12,482 bases of DNA from Acidobacteriota bacterium (GTDB lineage: Bacteria; Acidobacteriota; Blastocatellia; Pyrinomonadales; Pyrinomonadaceae): contig JAIVGV010000025.1 in assembly GCA_020201365.1 (NCBI GenBank), positions 1 to 12,482 of the forward strand. The letters run 5' to 3'. This document shows positions 6,408 to 12,482 of the stretch, one piece after another. The stretch's first letter is position 1. The number at the start of each line of letters is the position of its first letter. The position numbers were made by a program, and so were the translations under genes. A model generated the notes under the pieces. The model was not told the origin of the DNA. It did not search any database and worked only from the letters and a program-made list of their open reading frames with translations.

Positions 6408-6655
6408 CGTTCAAGCTCGCGATAGGCGTCGCCGCCGCCGCGCTCTTCGTCGCGGTCGGCTCCGTGTGTCTCGTCTTCCCGCTGCGCGTGCGCGCGTTCT
6501 ACCTGGATCAGTTCCGGCGCGCGATGACGACCGCGGGGATGCGGGATTTCGCGTTCCTGCTGGAGAAGCTGCCGGGCGCGCGCTTCTTCCGCTTCTACGG
6601 CGCCGTCTGCTTCGCGACCGCCGCCGTCATCCTCGCCCTGCTCTTCTGGCGATAA
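6404..6655 (+). CDS. Small two-helix membrane protein of unknown function
   Basis: 83 residues, read from a TTG start at 6404 that overlaps the lipid-kinase TGA (TTGA, 6404-6407), with a G-rich stretch just before it. Residues 4-25 are hydrophobic (KLAIGVAAAALFVAVGSVCL). Residues 28-62 are a basic/aromatic middle (LRVRAFYLDQFRRAMTTAGM). Residues 65-82 are a second hydrophobic helix (YGAVCFATAAVILALLFW) ending in Arg. The frame stays open far upstream, but only this end has protein-like composition, and the overlap argues for coupling to the lipid kinase. I do not recognise the family. A membrane partner or anchor for the kinase is possible but is only guesswork from position. Confidence 0.72.
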   Translation: MTFKLAIGVAAAALFVAVGSVCLVFPLRVRAFYLDQFRRAMTTAGMRDFAFLLEKLPGARFFRFYGAVCFATAAVILALLFWR

Positions 6656-6679
6656 GGCGCGCGCTCGCTGCCAACGTCA

Positions 6680-7576
6680 ATGCGAACGATTGTCCACCTC
6701 TCCGATCTGCACTTCGGTCGCGTCGAGACGGACGTGCTCGATCCGCTCGTCGCGTCGGTCGCCGACGCGCGACCCGACGTCGTCGCCGTCTCCGGCGATC
6801 TCACGCAGCGCGCGCGAAGCAGTCAGTTCAAAGAGGCGCGCGAGTTTTTAGACTGCCTGCCGAAAGTCCCGCAGATCGTCGTGCCCGGCAACCACGACGT
6901 GCCGCTGTGGAACGCCTACCGCCGCTTCGCCGAGCCGCTCAAAAAATTCCGGCGCTACATCTCCGACGAGCACGAGCCGTTCTACGCGGACGACGAGATC
7001 GCGATCTTGGGCGTCAACACCGCGCGCTCGCTCACCATCAAGTACGGTCGCATCAACGAGCGGCAGGTCGCGCGCATACGCGAGCTGTTCTGCGAGATCG
7101 GCGAGGGCGTGACGAAGTTGGTCGTCACCCACCACCCTTTCGATCTGCCCGAAGGCTACGACGAGGCGGAGATCGTCGGGCGCGCGCGGATGGCGATGGA
7201 GACTTTGGCCGCCTGCGGCGCGGACGTTTTGCTCGCCGGACACCTCCACGTCGCGCACACGGGGCACACGGCGAAGCGCTACCGGATCGCGGGTCACTCC
7301 GCGCTCGTCGTGCAGGCGGGCACGGCCACCTCGTCGCGCGTGCGCGGCGAGGCGAACTCGTTCAACGTCGTGCGCGTCAGGCGACCGCACGTCAACGTCG
7401 TGCGCCTCAGTTTCGACCGCGACAAAAAAAGTTTCGCGCCCGCGTCGAGCGAGCACTTCCAACACACGCCCGAAGGCTGGGAGCGACTCTCTGACGAATC
7501 GGCGGCAGGCCTCAGCTACGACGAACGATCCGACGCGCTGCAACCGCACGTGCCGGACGCGGGCGGTAAGAGCTGA
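6680..7576 (+). CDS. Calcineurin-like metallophosphoesterase, CpdA/class III phosphodiesterase type
   Basis: 298-residue cytosolic di-metal phosphoesterase. All family metal motifs are visible: DLH (Asp9, His11), VSGDLTQR (Asp40), VPGNHD (Asn71, His72), VTHHPF (His151/152) and LAGHLHVAH (His188, His190). The spacing and the GDLTQR and GHLHVAHT forms resemble CpdA-like phosphodiesterases, which act on cyclic nucleotides or phosphodiesters. The true substrate is not decided by sequence, and a lipid-related role would fit its neighbour, the lipid kinase. No signal peptide is present. The ATG at 6680 comes 24 bases after the preceding stop with no strong ribosome site, so it is probably co-transcribed. 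The C-terminal 50 residues past LSFDRDK are poorly conserved. Confidence 0.92.
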   Translation: MRTIVHLSDLHFGRVETDVLDPLVASVADARPDVVAVSGDLTQRARSSQFKEAREFLDCLPKVPQIVVPGNHDVPLWNAYRRFAEPLKKFRRYISDEHEPFYADDEIAILGVNTARSLTIKYGRINERQVARIRELFCEIGEGVTKLVVTHHPFDLPEGYDEAEIVGRARMAMETLAACGADVLLAGHLHVAHTGHTAKRYRIAGHSALVVQAGTATSSRVRGEANSFNVVRVRRPHVNVVRLSFDRDKKSFAPASSEHFQHTPEGWERLSDESAAGLSYDERSDALQPHVPDAGGKS

Positions 7577-7616
7577 CGGCGACGGCAAGCCGTCAGTGCG
7601 GCGACACATGAAAAGA

Positions 7617-7646
7617 GGCGCGGCGAGCTTGACTACTCGCCGCGCC
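7617..7646. terminator. Hairpin terminator between convergent genes
   Basis: A perfect 11-bp stem GGCGCGGCGAG/CTCGCCGCGCC with an 8-base loop lies 40 bases after the phosphoesterase stop and 36 bases before the peptidase stop. On the plus strand TTCTTC follows; on the minus strand TCTTTTC follows, so it could end both transcripts. A second hairpin, CTGACGGC/GCCGTCAG (7573-7596), overlaps the phosphoesterase TGA. Confidence 0.75.
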
Positions 7647-7682
7647 TTCTTCGCATCGCGTCTCTTCCGTCGCGCGCCGCGT

Positions 7683-9425
7683 CTAGCGCGGCGGCGCGGG
7701 CTTGCGCGGCAGTCGCTCGTCGCGCTGGGCTGTGAGATAGACGAAGGTCGCCATGATCGTCGCCGCCTGCTTCATGTCGTCGGCTTGGATGCGGTCGAAG
7801 ACGTCCATGTTCGAGTGGTGCGTGCGCGTGTCGTACTCGATCTCGTCCTGGATGAACTGGAAGCCGGGCAAGCCTATCGCGTCGAACGACAGGTGGTCGG
7901 TTCCGCCCGTGTTCGACATCGAGAGCGTGTCGGCGCCCATCGCCTTAAACGGCGCGAGCCACTGGCGGAAGATCGGCGCGACGCCCGCGTTGCCCTGCAT
8001 ATAGACGCCGCGAATCTTGCCCGTGCCGTTGTCGAGGTTGAAGTAGGCGTCAAATTTATCGTACTCCGGCTTGGTGACGAGACGACCCGGCACGGGCGTC
8101 GGTCGCGGTTGGGGCTGCGACTCGGCGGCGCCGGGCGGCGTGGGCTGCGGGGTGGGCGTGACGATCTCGCCGAAGTGGTTCTTCACGTAGCCGCGCGAGC
8201 CGAGCAGCCCCTCTTCTTCGCCGCTCCACAGCGCGACGCGGATCGTGCGCCGCGGTTGAAGCCCGAGCGCCTTGATGATGCGCACCGCCTCCATCGCGAC
8301 GGCGACGCCCGCGCCGTTGTCGGTCGCGCCCGTGCCGGTGTGCCAGGAGTCCATGTGTCCGCCGAGCATGACGAGTTCGTCCTTGAGTTGCGGGTCGGCG
8401 CCGGGAATCTCGGCGACGGTGTCGTAAGCCTGCGGGTCTTGGTCGAGGTACTGCGCGTCGAAGTTGACGGCCATCCGTACGTGCTCGCCCGCCGCGAGCA
8501 TGCGCATGATGCGGTTGTAGTGCTCCGCCGCCATGATCGCCTGCGGCAGAAACTTCGGCGCGTCGCGGTCGTAGGCGTTGATGCGGCGCGGCGCGCCGGG
8601 ACCGAAGGCGGGCGCGCCCGGGGGCGGCGCGGGCTGCGGGACGGTCGCCTGCTGGACGAAGACCGTGCCGTCGTCGCCGCGACCCGGATCGACGAGGAGC
8701 GCCGCGCCCTCGTCCAAGTAGAACTTCTGCTTGACGAGCGCGAAGGCTGCGGCGGCGCGCTGCTCGGCTGTGGGCTGCGGGAAGCCGCCACGCCGCGGCG
8801 GTCTATTCGCCGGGTCGGGCGCGTTGGCGAGATCGAGCAGCTCCTTCTCGTTGAGGCGATGACCCTGCGGCTCGAAGCGCGCCGCGATCTCGCGCACGGG
8901 ACCCGTGAGGATGATCGCGCCTTTGAGTTTGCCCGCGTACTTGGCGCGCATCTCCGCCTCGTCCTTCGCGTCAACGTAGATCACGTCGGCGACGATTGAG
9001 CCCGCGGGCGGCGACCAAGCCTTCGGGTAGGCGATCACGGGAATCGCCTGCGGTTCGACGACCTCCGCCGAGAAGCGCTTGAGCTGCCAGCCGCGACCGA
9101 ACGTGCCCCACGGCTCGACGTGCGCGTTCTCCAAGCCCCACCTGGCTAACTGGTCGCGCGTCCACTCGTTGGCGCGCTTCATGTTGGGCGAGCCGGTGAG
9201 TCGCGCGCCGATCACGTCGGACAGGTACGAGAGCGTCTGCATCACCTGCGAGCGGTTCATGCCCTCGTCAATGATGCGCGCGACGGTCGGGTCAACGGGA
9301 ACGTCCGGCTGCTGGACTTGCGGCGCGGGCGTGGGCGACGGGGACGGCTGCTGCGCGAGCGCGGCGGTGAAACCTTGCGCGACGAGCGCCCAGAGCAGCG
9401 CGGCGACGGCTATGCGTCGAAGCAT
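7683..9425 (-). CDS. Secreted M28-family zinc metallopeptidase with PA-like insert
   Basis: 580 residues. Residues 1-24 are a signal peptide (LRRIAVAALLWALVAQGFTA, likely cut after ALA24), followed by a Pro/Gln-rich start. Catalytic-fold motifs are complete: GGHMDSW (His357, Asp359), TGATDNGAG (Asp369), SGEEEGLLGS (Glu403/404), NLDNGTG (Asp465) and THHSNMDVFD (His536/537). Between the start of the peptidase domain and His357, residues about 120-330 fit a protease-associated-type insert. Two proline-rich stretches stand out: 263-281, and 422-447 inside the catalytic domain between the Glu and Asp metal ligands. Likely an aminopeptidase or carboxypeptidase Q-like exopeptidase acting in the periplasm or outside the cell. 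The ATG has AAGGAG 9 bases upstream. It lies downstream of the kinase on the same strand, but a 162-base gap with a -10 box suggests separate control. Confidence 0.93.
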   Translation of the reverse strand: MLRRIAVAALLWALVAQGFTAALAQQPSPSPTPAPQVQQPDVPVDPTVARIIDEGMNRSQVMQTLSYLSDVIGARLTGSPNMKRANEWTRDQLARWGLENAHVEPWGTFGRGWQLKRFSAEVVEPQAIPVIAYPKAWSPPAGSIVADVIYVDAKDEAEMRAKYAGKLKGAIILTGPVREIAARFEPQGHRLNEKELLDLANAPDPANRPPRRGGFPQPTAEQRAAAAFALVKQKFYLDEGAALLVDPGRGDDGTVFVQQATVPQPAPPPGAPAFGPGAPRRINAYDRDAPKFLPQAIMAAEHYNRIMRMLAAGEHVRMAVNFDAQYLDQDPQAYDTVAEIPGADPQLKDELVMLGGHMDSWHTGTGATDNGAGVAVAMEAVRIIKALGLQPRRTIRVALWSGEEEGLLGSRGYVKNHFGEIVTPTPQPTPPGAAESQPQPRPTPVPGRLVTKPEYDKFDAYFNLDNGTGKIRGVYMQGNAGVAPIFRQWLAPFKAMGADTLSMSNTGGTDHLSFDAIGLPGFQFIQDEIEYDTRTHHSNMDVFDRIQADDMKQAATIMATFVYLTAQRDERLPRKPAPPR

Positions 9426-9490
9426 GGGCGTGGTCTCCTTCGGGTGTCGTTTTTAACTGCGGGCGGAAACTAGCTTGCGTGCGAGCCGTG

Positions 9491-9496
9491 ATTATA
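9491..9496 (-). promoter_or_regulatory. Candidate -10 box for the M28 peptidase gene
   Basis: TATAAT reads on the minus strand 65 bases before the peptidase ATG, within an otherwise GC-rich gap. No good -35 box lies at 16-18 bases; the nearest candidate is TGAAAC, set slightly too far upstream. Position and exact -10 match make it plausible. Confidence 0.4.
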
Positions 9497-9555
9497 CACG
9501 CCGCGCTGCGAAAATGTTTCAGCGAAAAGGCGCGCGGACTGCGGCGCGGCGTCGG

Positions 9556-9578
9556 GTCGCGTTTCGGGCGGGCGCGAC
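9556..9578 (-). terminator. Possible weak hairpin after the kinase gene
   Basis: GTCGCG (9556-9561) pairs with CGCGAC (9573-9578) around an 11-base loop, starting 10 bases beyond the kinase stop. It has no T-run and is short, so this is a weak call. Confidence 0.2.
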
Positions 9579-9587
9579 GCGCGTGCT

Positions 9588-12389
9588 TCAACGGAAATTT
9601 TTGATGAGCACCACGTCGTCGTTGACCGTGCCGCGCGAGAGGGCGAGCTGACGCCCGTCGCGCGAGAAGTCGAACCAGAAGATGCGGTCGGCTTTGAAGT
9701 CGGTCAACTGTTTCGGCGCGCCGCCTTCGACGGGCTGCTGCCAGAGGTTCGAGACCCCCCCGCGCGTGTCTATGTAGATGAGCGCGCGGCTGTCGGGCGA
9801 CCAGTGGAGGTCTTGCAGCCCGCCGCCGACGGGGATGTCGAAGAGCTTGACGGGCGCGCCGCCGTCGGGCGGAATGAGCGCCACCTTGTCGACGCCCGGC
9901 TGATCTCCGCTGTAGGCGGCCGCCAGCCACTTGCCGTCGGGCGAGACCTGCGCGCCATACGAACGCTTGTCGGTCACTCGCTGCGGCTCGCCGCCTTCGA
10001 CGGGGACGCGCCAGAGCGTGAGCTTGCCCGCGGCCCTTGAGGAGTAGAACACCCACTTGCCGTCGGGCGAAAAGCTCGCGCCGTACTCGCCGCTCCCGTT
10101 CGTCAGTTGCCTGACGTTGCCGCCGCCCGCGTCCGTCAGAAAGATGTGAGGCGCGCCCGTCCGGAAGGACTGGAAGGCGATGAGGCTGCCGTCGGGCGAG
10201 ACGGCCAGCAGTGCCCCACTCTCCGACAGTTGCCTTTGATTGTTGCCGTCGGCGTCCATCGTCCAAATGCCGGCTTGACCGCTCGCATTCGAGTCGAAGA
10301 CGAGCTTGTTGGCGGGCGTCCACCTCACGTTCAAATCAACCCGGCCCGCGCCGCTGGTGATCTGTCTGGCGCGTGCGGCGTCCGCCTGCGGCGCGACCCA
10401 GATCGCAGCTTTCTGCTCGATCTGCACCGTGACGAAGCTATTGGAGTCTGCCGTCAGACTGATCGTCCGATAGCTGTTCAAGTCGTTGGTGATGCGGCGC
10501 GCTTCGCCTTCCGGGTAGGAGAGCAGCCAGATTTGCCCCCGTCCGGGACCTACGGTCTGGAAGAATCCGGACTCATCTATCGCCAGCACTAACAGCCCGC
10601 TCCCGTCCGCCAGCCACGCCACGTCTCTAATGGCAAAGAACTTCTGCGAACTTATTGGCTTCTCTTGCCCGCTCGCCACGTCAATCGCCACCAAGACGCT
10701 GTAGGCGACGCCGCCGTCAAGATTATTCACCGGGCAGACGATAGTCTTGCCGTCGGGCGACCACGCGGGCACCCTCGTTCCCCCGCCCAAAATGAAGGCG
10801 CGTTCGGGCAGCTTGCGCACGGCGAGCTGGCGCTCCGCCGTGCCGTCAATGTTGCTGACAATCAGAGCTTGCGCCCCTTCGGCGGGCAGGTCGCGCACGA
10901 AAACGATCCGCGAGGCGTCGGGCGAGAGCGCCATGTAGCCGACGTTCGCCAAGAACCTTTTCGGCGTGCCGCCGAGCGCCGGGATTTGGTAGAGCGTCGG
11001 CGCGACGCCGTCCGCCCGCGTCACGTAAAAAAGGTAGTCGCCGTCGGGCGAGAAGATCAGTCGCAGGTACTCGACAGCGGCGGGCGCGACGATCTGGACG
11101 TTGCTCTGCGTCGCGGTCTGCCGCATCCACAGGCTCTGCTGCCCGCCGTCGCTCGACGCATAGACGACGTACCTGCCGTCGGGCGAGACCGCGGCGCACG
11201 TCGCCCTGCCCGTCGTCGTCAGCCGCGTGATGCTCATCGCCGAGGGCGGGCTTTTCCTCCGACCGCCGTAATACTTGTAAACGCCGTAGCCCGCGACCGC
11301 GATGAGGAGCGCGACGAACGCGACGAACGCGACGCGACCGGGGCGCTTGCCGCCACCCGACGCAGCCGCGTCGCCGGTCGTCGAGCGCGCCGCCGCCGAA
11401 CTGTTCGCGGCGGAAGTTTCGGCTGTGCTCTGCGCGCGCCGCTCGTCGGTGAGGAGCGCCGTGCGCTGCTCACCGCCCGACGCCGGCGCGCCGGCGCCGC
11501 CGCGTGAACCGTGAACGGCGGAGTGTTGCGGATGCGACGCGACCTCAAGCTCGCGCTGCAAAGCTCTGAGATCGATCAGCAACACCCGGGCGGTCTGGTA
11601 GCGCTCGTCCGCGTTCTTCCGCAGCGCCTTCTTGATGATGACTTCGAGCTCGGCGGGCACGTCGTAGTTGAAGCGCGCGACGGCTTCGGGCTGCGCGTGC
11701 GCGATGGCGTCAATCGTCTCCGTCACGCTCTCGCCCCTGAACGGCAGACGCCCCGTCGCCATCTCGTAGAGCACGACGCCCAGCGACCAGACGTCCGTGC
11801 GCGCGTCCACCTCGCGCCCCATCGCCTGCTCCGGCGACATGTAGGAGACCGTGCCCATCACCGCGCCGGGGTTCGTCTTGACGCGCGTCGCCGCCTCGCC
11901 CGCCGCGACCCCTCCGGCGAGCTTCGCCAGCCCGAAGTCTAAGACCTTGATTGCGCCGCGCGGCGTGACGACGACGTTCGCGGGCTTGACGTCGCGGTGC
12001 GCGACGCCGCGCGCGTGCGCCTCGTCGAGCGCCTCCGCGATCTGTATGCCGACGCGCACCACGTCGGCGACGCTCATCGGGCGCGCGGCGATCACGCGGT
12101 CGAGCGTCTCGCCCTCGACGTACTCCATCGCGATGAAGTGCGTGCCCCCGGCTTCGCCGATCTCGTAGATGTGCGCCGCCCGCTCGCCCTTCAGCTTCGA
12201 CGCGGCGCGGGCTTCCTGGAGGAAGCGCTGGAGTCGCTGGCTGTCGGACGCGATCTCTGCGGGCAGAATCTTGAGCGCCACCTCGCGTTCGAGCTGCGTG
12301 TCGAGCGCCAGATAGACCTCGCCCATCCCGCCCGCGCCGAGCGGCGAGCGGATTTCGTAGCGTCCGAGTCTTGTGCCGGGCTCGATCAC
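9588..12389 (-). CDS. Transmembrane Ser/Thr protein kinase with TolB-like PD40 propeller region
   Basis: 933-residue PknB/Hanks-type signalling kinase. Kinase domain about 11-275: P-loop GAGGMGEVY (18-26), Lys40 in VALKIL, Glu59, catalytic HRDVKPAN (131-138), DFGLAK (151-156), SPEQ in place of APE (185-188), and DVWSLGVVLYEMATG (199-213). All residues needed for activity are present. Residues 285-350 are an Ala/Ser-rich linker; 352-372 form one membrane helix followed by KYYGGRRK. The rest, outside the membrane by inference, holds about 12 PD40-type units marked by SPDG-like turns at about 402, 448, 489, 544, 594, 648, 691, 731, 774, 816, 864 and 909, enough for two six-bladed propellers. The start is GTG at 12389, overlapping the upstream stop as GTGA. 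The ligand and targets are unknown. Confidence 0.95.
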   Translation of the reverse strand: MIEPGTRLGRYEIRSPLGAGGMGEVYLALDTQLEREVALKILPAEIASDSQRLQRFLQEARAASKLKGERAAHIYEIGEAGGTHFIAMEYVEGETLDRVIAARPMSVADVVRVGIQIAEALDEAHARGVAHRDVKPANVVVTPRGAIKVLDFGLAKLAGGVAAGEAATRVKTNPGAVMGTVSYMSPEQAMGREVDARTDVWSLGVVLYEMATGRLPFRGESVTETIDAIAHAQPEAVARFNYDVPAELEVIIKKALRKNADERYQTARVLLIDLRALQRELEVASHPQHSAVHGSRGGAGAPASGGEQRTALLTDERRAQSTAETSAANSSAAARSTTGDAAASGGGKRPGRVAFVAFVALLIAVAGYGVYKYYGGRRKSPPSAMSITRLTTTGRATCAAVSPDGRYVVYASSDGGQQSLWMRQTATQSNVQIVAPAAVEYLRLIFSPDGDYLFYVTRADGVAPTLYQIPALGGTPKRFLANVGYMALSPDASRIVFVRDLPAEGAQALIVSNIDGTAERQLAVRKLPERAFILGGGTRVPAWSPDGKTIVCPVNNLDGGVAYSVLVAIDVASGQEKPISSQKFFAIRDVAWLADGSGLLVLAIDESGFFQTVGPGRGQIWLLSYPEGEARRITNDLNSYRTISLTADSNSFVTVQIEQKAAIWVAPQADAARARQITSGAGRVDLNVRWTPANKLVFDSNASGQAGIWTMDADGNNQRQLSESGALLAVSPDGSLIAFQSFRTGAPHIFLTDAGGGNVRQLTNGSGEYGASFSPDGKWVFYSSRAAGKLTLWRVPVEGGEPQRVTDKRSYGAQVSPDGKWLAAAYSGDQPGVDKVALIPPDGGAPVKLFDIPVGGGLQDLHWSPDSRALIYIDTRGGVSNLWQQPVEGGAPKQLTDFKADRIFWFDFSRDGRQLALSRGTVNDDVVLIKNFR

Positions 12390-12481
12390 TTGGCGTTGGA
12401 GATGAGCACCACGTCGTCAACGTTCCGGCCGCGCGAGAGGACGAACTGCTTGCCGTCGGGCGAGAGGTCGAACGTCCAGAT
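12386..12481 (-). CDS. C-terminal end of a second PD40 protein, probably a paralogous kinase
   Basis: The last 31 codons before a TGA at 12386-12388, with the remainder beyond the right edge. My translation is IWTFDLSPDGKQFVLSRGRN then VDDVVLISNAK. It lines up without gaps with the end of the kinase downstream (FDFSRDGRQLALSRG, then TVNDDVVLIKNFR), sharing about two thirds of its positions. Its stop overlaps the GTG start of that kinase (GTGA), so the two are translated in tandem. That the missing part is also a kinase is inferred from this similarity. Confidence 0.85.
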   Translation of the reverse strand: MWTFDLSPDGKQFVLSRGRNVDDVVLISNAK

Positions 12482-12482
12482 G

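Noticed and set aside
6181..7494. 437-residue plus-strand frame across the lipid kinase and phosphoesterase
   Set aside because: Extreme Arg/Ala composition, crosses three better genes in another frame, no motifs.
7596..8999. 467-residue plus-strand open frame opposite the M28 peptidase
   Set aside because: It is composed of Arg/Val/Asp-rich antisense sequence with no recognisable fold and lies wholly over a well-supported peptidase gene and its terminator; a high-GC shadow.
9600..11180. Recurring GCCGTCGGGCGA motif as a DNA repeat or binding-site array
   Set aside because: It encodes the SPDG turn of each PD40 unit, so the repetition is explained by the protein.
10665..11507. 280-residue plus-strand frame opposite the kinase linker and propeller
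   Set aside because: Antisense shadow of the strongly supported kinase; Arg/Ala/Val/Asp bias and no domain.

Overview
The window is a high-GC, densely coded bacterial segment. The best guess is an Acidobacteriota genome, probably the Blastocatellia/Pyrinomonas side. This is inferred from the style of the genes: a membrane Ser/Thr kinase fused to TolB-like PD40 repeats, a secreted M28 peptidase with a Pro-rich mature N-terminus, and short iterated inverted repeats in gaps. No rRNA or other marker gene is present to confirm it. There are no tRNAs, CRISPR arrays, transposases or phage structural genes.

Region 1 (1-3035, minus strand) is a three-gene efflux operon. A TetR/AcrR repressor comes first, then an outer-membrane-efflux-type periplasmic adaptor lipoprotein, then an RND permease that runs off the left edge. 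A near-perfect palindrome (2995-3012) with a TTGACA box next to it lies upstream of the repressor and is the likely self-regulated operator/promoter. A large imperfect inverted repeat separates adaptor and permease.

Region 2 (3083-5310, plus strand) holds three small membrane proteins in a row: a YqjD/ElaB-like (DUF883) tail-anchored protein, a YqjE/holin-superfamily-III-like protein, and a DUF3618-like protein. The first and third carry long Gly/Ser/Thr-rich disordered segments. The last two overlap by 22 bases. A perfect -10 box lies 224 bases upstream and an 11-bp hairpin terminator follows.

Region 3 (5343-7646, plus strand) holds a diacylglycerol/sphingosine-kinase-family lipid kinase, an overlapping tiny two-helix membrane protein (TTG start, easily missed), and a CpdA-like metallophosphoesterase. 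It ends in a strong hairpin that may serve both strands.

Region 4 (7683-12482, minus strand) holds a transmembrane Ser/Thr protein kinase with a 12-unit PD40 propeller region. It is directly preceded, with a GTGA overlap, by the tail of a closely similar protein that runs off the right edge, so this is a tandem paralogue pair. Downstream is a secreted M28-family zinc peptidase with its own candidate -10 box.

Nothing here amounts to a clearly new system. The most noteworthy items are the tandem kinase pair, the yqjD/yqjE/DUF3618-like membrane operon with low-complexity tails, the overlapping micro-membrane protein, the TetR operator, and two unrelated REP-like inverted repeats.
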